Source: Tenacibaculum discolor
Lineage (GTDB): Bacteria; Bacteroidota; Bacteroidia; Flavobacteriales; Flavobacteriaceae
Direction of reading: 5' to 3'
Assembly (NCBI RefSeq): GCF_003664185.1
Contig: NZ_RCCS01000007.1
Coordinates: 124,001-188,000 of the forward strand
DNA: 64,000 nucleotides
Under the pieces are notes generated by a model. It ran no database searches and was not told the DNA's origin. It saw nothing but the letters and a program-made list of their open reading frames with translations. Shown here one piece after another: positions 36,319-45,377 of the stretch (position 1 is the stretch's first letter; the number at the start of each line of letters is the position of its first letter). The position numbers were made by a program, and so were the translations under genes.

Positions 36319-36747
36319 TTAACCTAACTCTTTTGTTAAATAGTGAGAAGAGTGTCCTTTGGGTCTATCGTTGATTGTTGCAATATGTTTGTAGCCAACC
36401 TTTTCATAAAAAGGTTTAGCTTGCCAACTAGTAGTTTCAACAAAGACTTTTTCACAACCATTATCTTTTGCGAAGTTTTCAGCAGATTCAATTAACTTTT
36501 TCCCAGTTCCTTTTCCACGACAATCTTCTGATAACCAAAGTAGTTCAATGTGTAAGGTGTTCCAAAAGCATACAGCTCTTATTCCGCCAACTACATCTCT
36601 ATTTTGATTTCTAGCAAAAGTAAAAAACTTGATTTCTTCTTCTATTGGTTCTAGATCAGGAATTTTTGAATGATTAAAATCTACAATTCCTTGACTTATA
36701 GTCTTAGGATCTTGCTCATTTGGGGTTGTGGTAATTTCTATAGTCAT
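36319..36747 (-). CDS. GNAT family N-acetyltransferase
   Basis: 142 residues, single Acetyltransf domain. The acetyl-CoA loop is seen as LSEDCRGKGTGKKLIESAENFA, matching Q/RxxGxG/A, followed by CEKVFVETTSWQAKPFYEKVGY. Such proteins acetylate small amines, antibiotics or protein termini; the acceptor is unknown. It stands between the uncharacterised lipoprotein and marC. Confidence 0.88.
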   Translation of the reverse strand: MTIEITTTPNEQDPKTISQGIVDFNHSKIPDLEPIEEEIKFFTFARNQNRDVVGGIRAVCFWNTLHIELLWLSEDCRGKGTGKKLIESAENFAKDNGCEKVFVETTSWQAKPFYEKVGYKHIATINDRPKGHSSHYLTKELG

Positions 36748-36802
36748 TTTTTATTCTTTTTCAATTTTCAAATATAATAAAAACAGAAAAGGATAATAAA
36801 GT

Positions 36803-37420
36803 TTAACCCGCAGTAAAAAAGAAACCTTTTAACCCACTTAAAATACTTTGCACAGCATAAGAAGCCAAGATAAGCCCCATTACTTTACTAATAACTGTAA
36901 TACCATATTCGCCAATCCTTTTCTGTATACGGCTGGCCAATAAAAGAATTATCATAGTGAGTACTACTACAAAAAGAACGAGTAGGGTAGTAATGGTTTG
37001 TTGTTGAATAGTATATATATGGTTATCAGTTAATAATACTACTGCCATAATAGCACCTGGTGAAGCAATTGAAGGAATTGCTACAGGGAAAATAGTAACA
37101 TGCTTGTAGTCTGAAATTAAATGTTTTTCAGATTCTGGTTTTCCTTCACCAAAAATCATAGTTAAGGCGAAAAGAAAAAGAATAACACCACCAGAAATTT
37201 GAAAGGCATCTAGAGTAACTTTCATTCCTTCTAAAATAATTTGCCCTACTACAATAAAGAATAATAGAATTAAAAAAGCAATGAATGATGCGCGGATAGC
37301 TACTTTTTTCTTGTGGTATGTATCTAATTGTTTGGTAGCCTCTAAATATACAGGAACTGTTCCTAAAGGATCAATAACTGCAATTAAAAAAAGGATAGTT
37401 GTAATTATTTCTGCTACCAT
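36803..37420 (-). CDS. MarC family integral membrane protein
   Basis: 205 residues, six membrane helices, the normal length for MarC (PF01914). Family segments include FLIAVIDPLGTVPVYLEAT near the start and SIASPGAIMAVVLLTDN. MarC was once linked to multiple antibiotic resistance, later work disproved that, and its transport function is unclear. A strong promoter (TTG-N19-TAACTTCG) lies 21-50 bases upstream, so it is a single transcription unit. Confidence 0.92.
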   Translation of the reverse strand: MVAEIITTILFLIAVIDPLGTVPVYLEATKQLDTYHKKKVAIRASFIAFLILLFFIVVGQIILEGMKVTLDAFQISGGVILFLFALTMIFGEGKPESEKHLISDYKHVTIFPVAIPSIASPGAIMAVVLLTDNHIYTIQQQTITTLLVLFVVVLTMIILLLASRIQKRIGEYGITVISKVMGLILASYAVQSILSGLKGFFFTAG

Positions 37421-37440
37421 TACTAAAACTTGTTAGATAA

Positions 37441-37470
37441 CGAAGTTACTTTTTTTGAGTGTAGTATCAA
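37441..37470 (-). promoter_or_regulatory. Promoter of marC
   Basis: Minus strand: TTG (37470-37468), 19-base spacer, TAACTTCG (37448-37441). The same -7 octamer and the same 19-base spacing occur upstream of the TlpA-like gene at 45247-45276. Predicted leader is about 14 bases. Confidence 0.75.
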
Positions 37471-37484
37471 ATATAAAAAAGAAA

Positions 37485-37512
37485 AAAGCCAAAGCTGTAC
37501 AGCTTTGGCTTA
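37485..37512 (-). terminator. Terminator of the serine hydrolase gene
   Basis: Perfect stem AAGCCAAAGCTG / CAGCTTTGGCTT with a two-base centre, then TTTTTT on the minus strand. It lies 67 bases after the stop at 37579 and separates that gene from the marC promoter. Confidence 0.92.
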
Positions 37513-37578
37513 ACTAATAAAACCAAGTATTAGTGTCATCGGAGTTAGCTAAACCAATGAACTAATGTTTTTAATATT

Positions 37579-38925
37579 TTACGGAGTTGTTTTTTTTACT
37601 AATATATCTTTGTAATCCCCTTGCTTAAAAGTTAACTGTTTACCATCTGGAGAAAAAATAAATGATATTGATTCAGCATAAACTTGATTCATAATAAATC
37701 GGTTATTTCCCTTATAAACTAAAGGCTCTTTAAACTCGTCTTTTATTAAATGGATTAAAGTTTTTTTGTCTTTTATAAAGGTAGATTCATGTGTTTTATC
37801 TTTTAATGAAATATACTTACCTACAAATTTTTCAATTTCAGTTTCTGATATATCAACAATTACATCATTAAAATATAGATTGAGAATTTCTGAATATATA
37901 TTATTTACATCAACTTTAGAAGCATTTGAAAGTAAGGTGAATGAAAGTTTTTCTTCAGGGAAGTAAATTGAAGTAGACCTAAAACCATCAATATGCCCTC
38001 GATGTCCATATCCTTGTCTATCATGAATTTTGTATCGGAAGAGTCCCATTCCGTAATGATCTTTTATAGTTTTCATTAATGATAAGCTTTTTGTTGAAAT
38101 TAACTTACCTGTAAATAAAGCTTCTATAAAATTATTAATGTCTTTTGAAGTTGAAACTATTGAACCACTACCTTTGAGAATAGACATATTAGTTTCAGGA
38201 AACTTACTCCATTCTTTATCATAGATATACGAGTAAGCTTCATCATTATTAATATTTATTTCATTACCTACATAGGTATCATAAAGATTAAGAGGTTTGC
38301 AGATTTTATTATGAATAAGGTCTTTATATGAGGATTTATATGTTTTTTCTAGAATTAGTGATAGTAAAAAATAATTAGAATTGCTATAGTCACCTTTATC
38401 ATTTGGTTCGAAATCACTTTTGTAATTCGAAATCATAGATAACATTTCAGAAGTAGATTTATATTCAGTATGGTACTCCAAGAAATTATCTTTTGTAAAG
38501 TTATGAATACCACTTCTATGTTGAAGTAAATGAGCAATAGTAATTTTGTTTGCGTTTTTAAGCTTCGGAAAAAATATTTCTATAGTTTTATCAAGCGTTA
38601 GCTTGTTTTCTTCAAGGGCTTTAAAAATTAAGGTTGCTGTAAATATCTTAGAAGCTGATCCTATACGGTACTTTGTTACTGAATCTACTTTTTTAGAGGT
38701 TTTAATATCACTAAAACCTACAGCATTTTTATATACAGTCTTTCCCTTGTGAGATAATTCTATACTCCCCATAAAATTATTAGCTTCTAAATAAGTATTC
38801 AAAAGACTATCAATTTTGACTTGATATTTTTCTGAATTTTCTTTGACAGGCAGAGTAGATTTCTTGGTCTTTGTACAAGAAAAGAGTAGTATGATAAATG
38901 CTGTTATTAATATCAGTTTGTTCAT
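37579..38925 (-). CDS. Beta-lactamase-family serine hydrolase (lipoprotein)
   Basis: 448 residues. Lipobox LLFSC at about 13-17, so probably a periplasmic or outer-membrane lipoprotein. The class C beta-lactamase/AmpH-type fold (PF00144) has SxxK at S90-K93 (GSASKIF), the YxN motif at DYSNSNYF and a C-terminal HRGHIDGF that replaces the KTG motif. A beta-strand C-terminal extension of about 100 residues (360-448) is typical of esterase/DD-peptidase-like members. It may hydrolyse peptides or esters; an antibiotic role is not implied. Confidence 0.9.
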   Translation of the reverse strand: MNKLILITAFIILLFSCTKTKKSTLPVKENSEKYQVKIDSLLNTYLEANNFMGSIELSHKGKTVYKNAVGFSDIKTSKKVDSVTKYRIGSASKIFTATLIFKALEENKLTLDKTIEIFFPKLKNANKITIAHLLQHRSGIHNFTKDNFLEYHTEYKSTSEMLSMISNYKSDFEPNDKGDYSNSNYFLLSLILEKTYKSSYKDLIHNKICKPLNLYDTYVGNEININNDEAYSYIYDKEWSKFPETNMSILKGSGSIVSTSKDINNFIEALFTGKLISTKSLSLMKTIKDHYGMGLFRYKIHDRQGYGHRGHIDGFRSTSIYFPEEKLSFTLLSNASKVDVNNIYSEILNLYFNDVIVDISETEIEKFVGKYISLKDKTHESTFIKDKKTLIHLIKDEFKEPLVYKGNNRFIMNQVYAESISFIFSPDGKQLTFKQGDYKDILVKKTTP

Positions 38926-39009
38926 TTTTCTTAGCTTTAACTGAAGAGTTTATAATGATAAACTCATAAAAAGATTATATCTGAGCTCCTGTTGTTTATT
39001 CTCAATAAA

Positions 39010-39474
39010 TTAATGTAGGCTGATTACTTTAGTCATTAACCATTGATTTTTTTCTTTTTTCCAAATGGCGATAAATTTGCTAGGAATTGATTTAGCGTTA
39101 GGTTCTCTATTATTAAAAAACTTATGATATCCAATTTCTACAGCACCATAATTATTTATAGGGTATACCTCGATGCTTCCTTTTATTAAAGTACGAGTAA
39201 CCTTGCCACAGATGTTCTTTTTGGTGGCAGCTATAATTTCATTTTTAGACGTAGATAAGCCTCCTTTATCATGGAAAAACTCAATATCATCACTTAAAAT
39301 ATCAGACTGTGTTTTCATGTCACAAGTATTGTAAGCGTTAAAGAATATACTATCCATTTTTACAATTTGCTTGTGCAAGTCGATGTCAATAGGTTTATAG
39401 TTTGGAATTTCTTGTGCTTGTCCATTCATTACCCATGATAGCAAGAGTGTGTATAGCAGGGTAACTATTTTCAT
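39010..39474 (-). CDS. Secreted NTF2-like (DUF4440) protein
   Basis: About 154 residues counted from ATG 39474, chosen because it opens a good signal peptide (MKIVTLLYTLLLSWVMNGQAQ). The open frame reaches 39516, but the added residues are not signal-like. The mature part is a cone-shaped DUF4440/NTF2 domain: DIELHKQI-type start, MKTQSDILSDDIEFFHDKGG and KFIAIWKKEKNQWLMTKV. Such domains bind or turn over small ligands. It lies 62 bases downstream of the PspC gene and may share its transcript. Confidence 0.85.
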   Translation of the reverse strand: MKIVTLLYTLLLSWVMNGQAQEIPNYKPIDIDLHKQIVKMDSIFFNAYNTCDMKTQSDILSDDIEFFHDKGGLSTSKNEIIAATKKNICGKVTRTLIKGSIEVYPINNYGAVEIGYHKFFNNREPNAKSIPSKFIAIWKKEKNQWLMTKVISLH

Positions 39475-39535
39475 AAAAAAGTTACCCTTAAAGAAGAAGT
39501 CAAATAAATCGTTCATAGTTTTTCAGTTTATGCGT

Positions 39536-41509
39536 TTACCAAGTTTTAAAGCTCAAAGCTCCTTCTTCATTATACAGTCTACGGAAACCTTTAGATATAT
39601 TATCTAATGTACCGTTTGAAATAGCTATACTTCCTACATAGCCATCGTTACAATCAATTTCTAAAACGAGATTACTAATTGTTTTGTCACTATTAAATTT
39701 TGAGTCAACAATATCAATATCTATGTTTTTACGATCTTTAAACCAGTCAATTAACTTGTTAAGTTCATCTTCAGTAGTTGTTTTAGAGATGATAAATTCA
39801 GCTTTTACATTATTAATTGTACTATCAAATAAAAAACTTACTTCATCATCATTATCAGAATCCCAATCATCAGAATCTTCATTATTAATATCTTCTTCAT
39901 CACAATCTAAACAGTTAAAACCTTTAGGAGTCATTTTGAAATGATGATTAGCCATATCACGATCGTATACGTTTTGAACGTTTTCTACATCATCTAAAAA
40001 GTTACGAGATGAACCTTCAAAATATACAGTTGTTCCTTCAGGAATGTATAAAACAGCGTCAATTTCTTCATCCTTCCACATGTTTTTGTATTCGCTAATA
40101 AAAAAGGCGTCAAAAACAATTGTGTTGTTTGCTGTTTTAAAGTTATACTGAATAGCCTCTGCATTACTATTAGCGTTATTACGTTTTCTTCCTTCAGAAG
40201 TTTTCTTAATTTCAATATAAGCGTTACCAGTTTCGCTTTTGCGAACATCTATATTTATATCGTTAGAATACTTCATTTCTTTATCATTCACATGAACAGA
40301 TATAGAGTTATCTCTATTACGTAAATTATGTTGGTAATAAATATTATCGTCGTTTACCACGCGTATTTTTAGAGGCTCTTCTTGATTGTATGTAATGCTG
40401 TGTTTTGAAACATGGGCACCATCGTAAGCATGTGTAGTGAAATACTCAATTCCAGAGAATCCGATTGCTAATAAAGACACCAGCCAAAGTCCAAACAATG
40501 TTAAAACAGTAGCAATACCAAGTCTTTTAACATTAGGAGATAAAATTCGTAATCCTAAAATAAATAAGACAACAAAAGGAATTCCTATTAAGAAAAATAC
40601 AAATGTCATTAACAACCATTTAGGCATTGCTGAATCATAAAAGAAAGGAGGATAATGAATCATGTCTCCATCAAAATTCAAGATTTCTAAACTTCCAACC
40701 GAAAATAAAGTTAGTAGTAGTGAAATGATTGTAATACCAGCGATAAATATTAATAAAACGCCCATGAACTTACCAAACACTTTGAATATAGCTAGTAAAA
40801 TTTTACCCATAGTGTCTATGAAATCCTGAAAACCAGATTTAGTTTGGTTGCGTAGTTTTTGATAATCAGCATTTGAAATTTTATCCGATAAATCATGGGC
40901 GCCTTCCTTTACCTTTGATGAAAGGCTTTCAAACTCATTACGAATTTTTTTTTCAATGTTATCAATATTTACAGCTTCACCCTCCATTTGAAGTTTTTCA
41001 GAAGTGGTTTTAGCTTCTGGCAGGATAACCCATAAAATAATGTATCCTATAATTCCGAAACCAAACCCAGCTAGTGTTAAAATTAGAAAGGCTAAACGAA
41101 TCCAAACAACATCTATGTTAAAATAATGTCCTAGTCCAGAACAAACTCCTCCTAAAAATTTGTCGTCACCATCTCTAAACATTTTTTTACTAGAGGTGTT
41201 TCTATTGTAACTGTAAGAAGTATTTTCGTTATATGCTTCTTCAGCTTCTGCATAATCTTCAGGTTGCCCCATAATAGCAATAATTTCTTCAATATCGCTT
41301 TCATTTACTACTTGACGAGCATCGGTAATTCTTTCAGATAATAATTCGCTAATACGAGCTTCAATATCTGCTATAATTTCATTTTTTCCTTGCGGATCGT
41401 CACTTAACGAACGAGCAATGGCGTCTAAGTATCGTTTTAATTTCTGATAGGCAGTTTCATCTATATGGAAGAAAAATCCGCCCAGGTTTATATTTATTGT
41501 CTTATTCAT
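39536..41509 (-). CDS. PspC domain membrane protein
   Basis: 657 residues. An N-terminal cytoplasmic region (about 1-95) with a helical IADIEARISELLSERI segment is followed by a PspC domain (about 108-165; FLGGVCSGLGHYFNIDVVWIR) with its membrane helix. Further helices lie at about 235-275, 295-320 and 335-360, and then a C-terminal beta-rich domain of about 290 residues (DUF4097/LiaF-like), probably periplasmic. PspC proteins sense membrane stress in other bacteria. It overlaps the PadR gene by 8 bases, so the two are translationally coupled. Confidence 0.92.
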   Translation of the reverse strand: MNKTININLGGFFFHIDETAYQKLKRYLDAIARSLSDDPQGKNEIIADIEARISELLSERITDARQVVNESDIEEIIAIMGQPEDYAEAEEAYNENTSYSYNRNTSSKKMFRDGDDKFLGGVCSGLGHYFNIDVVWIRLAFLILTLAGFGFGIIGYIILWVILPEAKTTSEKLQMEGEAVNIDNIEKKIRNEFESLSSKVKEGAHDLSDKISNADYQKLRNQTKSGFQDFIDTMGKILLAIFKVFGKFMGVLLIFIAGITIISLLLTLFSVGSLEILNFDGDMIHYPPFFYDSAMPKWLLMTFVFFLIGIPFVVLFILGLRILSPNVKRLGIATVLTLFGLWLVSLLAIGFSGIEYFTTHAYDGAHVSKHSITYNQEEPLKIRVVNDDNIYYQHNLRNRDNSISVHVNDKEMKYSNDINIDVRKSETGNAYIEIKKTSEGRKRNNANSNAEAIQYNFKTANNTIVFDAFFISEYKNMWKDEEIDAVLYIPEGTTVYFEGSSRNFLDDVENVQNVYDRDMANHHFKMTPKGFNCLDCDEEDINNEDSDDWDSDNDDEVSFLFDSTINNVKAEFIISKTTTEDELNKLIDWFKDRKNIDIDIVDSKFNSDKTISNLVLEIDCNDGYVGSIAISNGTLDNISKGFRRLYNEEGALSFKTW

Positions 41510-41846
41510 CTTTAGTTGATTTTGTACTTGTTACTTGGTTTACTGCGTTTACTAAATTATGCCATGTTTTGTCTAATTCTTTTAAAAACATTCCGCCATT
41601 TTCAGTGAGTACGTAATATTTTCTTGGAGGTCCAGAGGTTGATTCTTCCCATCTGTAACTTAATAATCCTGCGTTTTTTAAGCGGGTAAGTAACGGATAT
41701 ATGGTTCCTTCAACCACAATCATTTCTGCACTTTTAAGGCTAGAGAGTATCTCAGAAGTATAAGCATCTCCTTTTTGTAAAATGGATAAGATGCAATATT
41801 CTAAAACACCCTTACGCATTTGTGCTTTTGTGTTTTCTATCTTCAT
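41502..41846 (-). CDS. PadR family transcriptional regulator
   Basis: 114 residues, a minimal PadR protein. The winged helix is visible as GVLEYCILSILQKGDAYTSEIL and VVEGTIYPLLTRLKNAGLLSYRWEESTSGPPRKYY, the family signature. PadR proteins are usually autorepressors released by phenolics, drugs or envelope stress. It sits between DUF4870 and PspC genes, 17 bases from the former and overlapping the latter, so it probably controls all three. Confidence 0.95.
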   Translation of the reverse strand: MKIENTKAQMRKGVLEYCILSILQKGDAYTSEILSSLKSAEMIVVEGTIYPLLTRLKNAGLLSYRWEESTSGPPRKYYVLTENGGMFLKELDKTWHNLVNAVNQVTSTKSTKDE

Positions 41847-41863
41847 GTAATGCGGTTTATGGG

Positions 41864-42292
41864 TTATTTTATAAATTTTATTGTAAGTGGATAATGATAC
41901 ATTTCACCTTTGTTAGCTTTCATAGCTGCTATAATTATCAGCGCTATTTTAATAAGAGCAACAATACTTACTATTGAAGCAAATCCAAAAATGCCAAACA
42001 GTCCTCCATGTCCGTGGTATCCACCAAAGTCAATATCTACACCGTCAAATCCATTAAAAATTCTTCCGAAGAAAAAAGGAATAAAAGAAAGACCTAGTAT
42101 AAAAATGTATAGACTATAGCTAATGTTAAAATTAACAGCTTCTTTACCATGCTCATCTAAAAAAGTACTTCTCTCTTTTAAAGTTTGCCATAATATAAGC
42201 GGAGTAATAATACTCCCTAAAGGAAATAAATACCCTGCAAAAGCAGAAATATGTATTAAAAAAGCATTGGTGTTTTGGTTATTATGTTGCAT
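41864..42292 (-). CDS. DUF4870 membrane protein
   Basis: 142 residues with three to four membrane helices and the DUF4870 (PF09685) pattern: HISAFAGYLFPLGSIITPLILW, HGKEAVNFNISYSLYIF and a C-terminal MKANKGEMYHYPLTIKFI. Function unknown; often beside PadR and PspC genes in Bacteroidetes. It has an almost ideal promoter at 42324-42355 and is the first gene of the operon. Confidence 0.92.
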   Translation of the reverse strand: MQHNNQNTNAFLIHISAFAGYLFPLGSIITPLILWQTLKERSTFLDEHGKEAVNFNISYSLYIFILGLSFIPFFFGRIFNGFDGVDIDFGGYHGHGGLFGIFGFASIVSIVALIKIALIIIAAMKANKGEMYHYPLTIKFIK

Positions 42293-42323
42293 AGTGAAAT
42301 GATTTATATAATACTTTACATTG

Positions 42324-42355
42324 CAAATATATATCTTTTAAAAGGTATTATGCAA
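42324..42355 (-). promoter_or_regulatory. Promoter of the DUF4870-PadR-PspC operon, with flanking inverted repeat
   Basis: Minus strand: TTG (42355-42353), a 21-base spacer and TATATTTG (42331-42324). The sequence ATTGCA occurs at both ends in opposite orientation (ATTGCA...TGCAAT), spanning about 42320-42357 and bracketing the promoter. This is a plausible PadR autorepressor operator. Confidence 0.7.
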
Positions 42356-42446
42356 TACATAGTACTAAAAATTAACAAATTTTAACATTTTGATCAGATG
42401 AAGTAATTAAAGAAAAAGCTGTACATTGCCTGTAAATACTGAAAAA

Positions 42447-42902
42447 ATGAAGTTTACACCTCGAAAAGTTAATATCTTTTTATTATTTAAATTACCGTCT
42501 GCTTTTTTTACAGGAGTAAGGTTAAAGTCTCTTACTAATGATGCAGCAGTGGTTAAAGTAACCCATAGATGGATGAATCAAAATCCGTTTAAATCGATGT
42601 TTTGGGCTGTACAAGGGATGGCATCAGAATTATCTACAGGTATTTTAGTAATGAAGGAAATTGATACGTCCAACAGAAAAATTTCAATGTTAGTTACTAA
42701 TATGAATGGGACTTTTACAAAAAAGGCAACAGGAAAAATACGCTTTGAATGTAATCAAGGACAATTAATAAGAGAAACGATTCAAAAAGCAATTGAAACA
42801 GGTGAAGGTCAAACTGTAATTGTAACATCTGAAGGTTTTAATGAAGAAGGTATTTCTGTTTCGAAGTTTGAATATGAATGGAGTTTAAAAGTAAAATTGT
42901 AA
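42447..42902 (+). CDS. DUF4442 (hotdog-fold, thioesterase-like) protein
   Basis: 151 residues from ATG 42447; the open frame reaches 42426, but only through TTG CCT GTA. DUF4442 (PF14539) hotdog domain with FTGVRLKSLTNDAAVVKVTHRWMNQNPFKSMFWAVQGMASELSTG. Members are probable acyl-CoA thioesterases with unknown substrates. It lies 42 bases before the AIM24-family gene on the same strand and may be cotranscribed. Confidence 0.88.
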   Translation: MKFTPRKVNIFLLFKLPSAFFTGVRLKSLTNDAAVVKVTHRWMNQNPFKSMFWAVQGMASELSTGILVMKEIDTSNRKISMLVTNMNGTFTKKATGKIRFECNQGQLIRETIQKAIETGEGQTVIVTSEGFNEEGISVSKFEYEWSLKVKL

Positions 42903-42944
42903 CAAAATAAAGTTTTTGATGTCTAATAGATAAAACAAAAAATT

Positions 42945-43745
42945 ATGAATGCACACGAAATTGATTATCGCATTTTTGGAGAAGAAATGCAGTATGTAGA
43001 AATAGAATTAGATCCACAAGAAGGAGTAGTTGCCGAAAGTGGTAGCTTTATGATGATGGATGCAGATGTAAAGATGAATACGATTTTTGGAGATGGTTCA
43101 AATCAAGAGAAAGGATTGTTGGGAAAGATTTTCTCAGCAGGAAAGAGAATTTTAACAGGAGAAAGTTTATTTATGACTGTTTTTACAAATGATGGTCAAG
43201 GAAAAAAGCAAGTTTCTTTTGCTTCACCATACCCAGGGAAAATAATTCCGATTGACTTAACTGAGTTTGGAGGTAAGTTTATTTGTCAGAAAGATGCTTT
43301 TTTATGTGCAGCTAAAGGTGTGTCTATCGGTATAGAGTTTTCAAAACGTTTAGGAAGAGGTCTGTTTGGAGGAGAAGGATTCATTATGCAAAAAATGGAA
43401 GGTGATGGTATTGGTTTTGTGCATGCAGGAGGTACTATGGCGAAAAAGGTTTTACAGCCTGGTGAAGTTTTGAAAGTTGATACAGGTTGTATTGTAGGTT
43501 TTACCCAAGATGTTGATTATGATATTGAATTTGTAGGCGGTATAAAAAACACCATTTTTGGAGGTGAAGGATTGTTCTTAGCAAAGTTAAGAGGTCCTGG
43601 AACGGTATATATTCAATCATTACCATTTAGTCGATTAGCAGGTAGGGTGTTAGCAATGGCTCCACAAACAGGAAAAGGCGACAGAGGAGAAGGTAGTGTT
43701 TTGGGAGGTTTAGGAGATATCTTAGATGGAGATAATAGGTTTTAG
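42945..43745 (+). CDS. TIGR00266/AIM24 family protein
   Basis: 266 residues, soluble. Family features: [14 protein letters not shown] near the start, three repeated Gly-rich beta segments such as [13 protein letters not shown] and [28 protein letters not shown], and a Gly-rich tail. The fold is a pseudo-threefold beta prism like the mitochondrial protein AIM24 and tryptophan-RNA-binding-like proteins; the function in bacteria is unknown. It is followed by a 62-base perfect palindrome. Confidence 0.9.
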   Translation: MNAHEIDYRIFGEEMQYVEIELDPQEGVVAESGSFMMMDADVKMNTIFGDGSNQEKGLLGKIFSAGKRILTGESLFMTVFTNDGQGKKQVSFASPYPGKIIPIDLTEFGGKFICQKDAFLCAAKGVSIGIEFSKRLGRGLFGGEGFIMQKMEGDGIGFVHAGGTMAKKVLQPGEVLKVDTGCIVGFTQDVDYDIEFVGGIKNTIFGGEGLFLAKLRGPGTVYIQSLPFSRLAGRVLAMAPQTGKGDRGEGSVLGGLGDILDGDNRF

Positions 43746-43755
43746 AATTATTGTT

Positions 43756-43817
43756 TTATTATCATAAACTAAAAAAAGCCGCTAAATTTAGCGGCTTTTT
43801 TTAGTTTATGATAATAA
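43756..43817. terminator. Bidirectional terminator, 62-base perfect palindrome
   Basis: Two perfect 31-base arms meet with no spacer (centre AAATTT). They contain the stem AAAAAAAGCCGCTAAA / TTTAGCGGCTTTTTTT, so a T-run follows the hairpin on both strands. It stands between the convergent AIM24-type and TlpA-type genes. Confidence 0.95.
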
Positions 43818-43820
43818 GGT

Positions 43821-45209
43821 TTAGATTCCTAACTCTTCAAACATATTGATTAAACGTTCTCCTTGTGATGGTGCAGGAGCGTTTGGACTTACAATATTAC
43901 CGTCAGGATCAATGATGATAAATCTAGGCAACCCTTTAATTAAGAAATTTTGAGCCCAGTCTAAATTTAAGTGACTATCTCCAGCCATTAACTGTATACC
44001 AGTCATTTCTCTATCTTGAATGGTTTCTCTCCATTTTTCGTCATTCCCTTTAGCGTCTACATTAATACTTACAAACTCAATGTTTTTACCATGGTATTCT
44101 TGCTCCAATCTTTTTAATAAAGGAATTTCTCTTTTACAATAAGCACACCAGGTAGCCCAAACATCAATATATAAGTACTTTCCTTGTCCTAATAAGTCAT
44201 CTAAAGAAGTAGTACCACCATCGTAGTTTACATAGTCTTTAAACTTAGGAGCAGGTTGTCCTTTAGCAGTGGTTTTTAATAGTTCATAATCTTTAGTAAT
44301 TTCTTCTTTATGTGCTTTATTCGTAGAATACGCCATAAATTTTCTATAAAACTCTTTTAAATCACTAGCATACGTTATAGTACTTTCTGCACTATTGTAT
44401 AACAAATCATTTTTAGCGATTGTATCAGTTACCTCGGTTTGTATAGTTTCTAAATAAGTTAAGTAATAATCTTCTCCTTCTTTATTATTTTTCTTAGCTA
44501 GATTTTTTAACTCAGTTTCTAACATTGCTCTATAGAAGTAACAGTTAACATAATCTGAGCCACTACTGTAGTTAAAGTTTTCTAGTGGATCAGGGAAGTC
44601 TTCTGAAACTTTAAAGTCTTTGTCACCAGTTAAAGTAGCATGAAAGTCTTGATAGTTGTACAAGTTTCTTAAACATTCGTAGTCAATGTTTTTAACTTCT
44701 TGTTTTAAGAAGTCAGCAGGTAATTGCTTAGAAATAGAAAGTTCTGTTACAGCATCTTTGTACTCATTAGTTTTATTCAAGAATTCTTCTTCTTCTAAGG
44801 CAAAGTATTTATTAGCGCTAACGAGTATTTCAGGCCAAGTTTTTTGTTTTTCATAAAGGTAACTATTGATATTCTTATTAGCACCTTCAAAATTGATGAA
44901 GTCAGCATTCTTGTAATCAAATACAATACCTGTATCATCAGTTTTTGTTAAGTACAAATTAATAGGTTTTTTATCACATACTAGAGTGTAGTAACCATCT
45001 CTATTAATTCTAAGGGTATCAACAAAAGAACCAGTTTTTCTGTCAAATTTAATTTTCTTTTCAAAACGAAAGCCATTTAAAGTAATATTACTTTTTTTGA
45101 AGTTTTCAATTTTACCAGTTAAAACTAAATAGTCTTTAACAGGCTTTTCTTCTTTTTTACATGAAATTATGGTAACTCCTAAGAGGGCTAAAAGTACTAG
45201 TTTTTTCAT
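43821..45209 (-). CDS. TlpA-like thioredoxin-family lipoprotein
   Basis: 462 residues. Lipobox TIISC (Cys about 17). An N-terminal DUF4369-like beta region (about 25-120) and a helical middle (120-315) are followed by a C-terminal TlpA/ResA thioredoxin domain (about 315-460). The redox motif is WCAYC in VWATWCAYCKREIPLLKRLE, and the cis-Pro region is GLPRFIIID. Such proteins keep periplasmic thiols reduced, for example in cytochrome c or outer-membrane protein maturation. Very common in Bacteroidetes. Confidence 0.92.
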   Translation of the reverse strand: MKKLVLLALLGVTIISCKKEEKPVKDYLVLTGKIENFKKSNITLNGFRFEKKIKFDRKTGSFVDTLRINRDGYYTLVCDKKPINLYLTKTDDTGIVFDYKNADFINFEGANKNINSYLYEKQKTWPEILVSANKYFALEEEEFLNKTNEYKDAVTELSISKQLPADFLKQEVKNIDYECLRNLYNYQDFHATLTGDKDFKVSEDFPDPLENFNYSSGSDYVNCYFYRAMLETELKNLAKKNNKEGEDYYLTYLETIQTEVTDTIAKNDLLYNSAESTITYASDLKEFYRKFMAYSTNKAHKEEITKDYELLKTTAKGQPAPKFKDYVNYDGGTTSLDDLLGQGKYLYIDVWATWCAYCKREIPLLKRLEQEYHGKNIEFVSINVDAKGNDEKWRETIQDREMTGIQLMAGDSHLNLDWAQNFLIKGLPRFIIIDPDGNIVSPNAPAPSQGERLINMFEELGI

Positions 45210-45246
45210 TGTTTAATGTTTAGTGAGAATATGGTGTTTAAGGCGC

Positions 45247-45276
45247 CGAAGTTACTTTTTTTAACTTTTTAATCAA
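45247..45276 (-). promoter_or_regulatory. Promoter of the TlpA-like gene
   Basis: Minus strand: TTG (45276-45274), 19-base spacer, TAACTTCG (45254-45247). Predicted transcript start lies about 30 bases before the ATG. Confidence 0.75.
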
Positions 45277-45377
45277 AAAAATTAACACTTTATTTAAATG
45301 ACACTCTATTTTTTACAAAGAATCAGCTTGAAGTTTTATCTTTTTTTTGGTTCTTTGTACACCTTAAAAATATTAAA

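Noticed and set aside
39475-39516. Longer start for the DUF4440 protein
   Set aside because: The internal ATG at 39474 begins a normal signal peptide.
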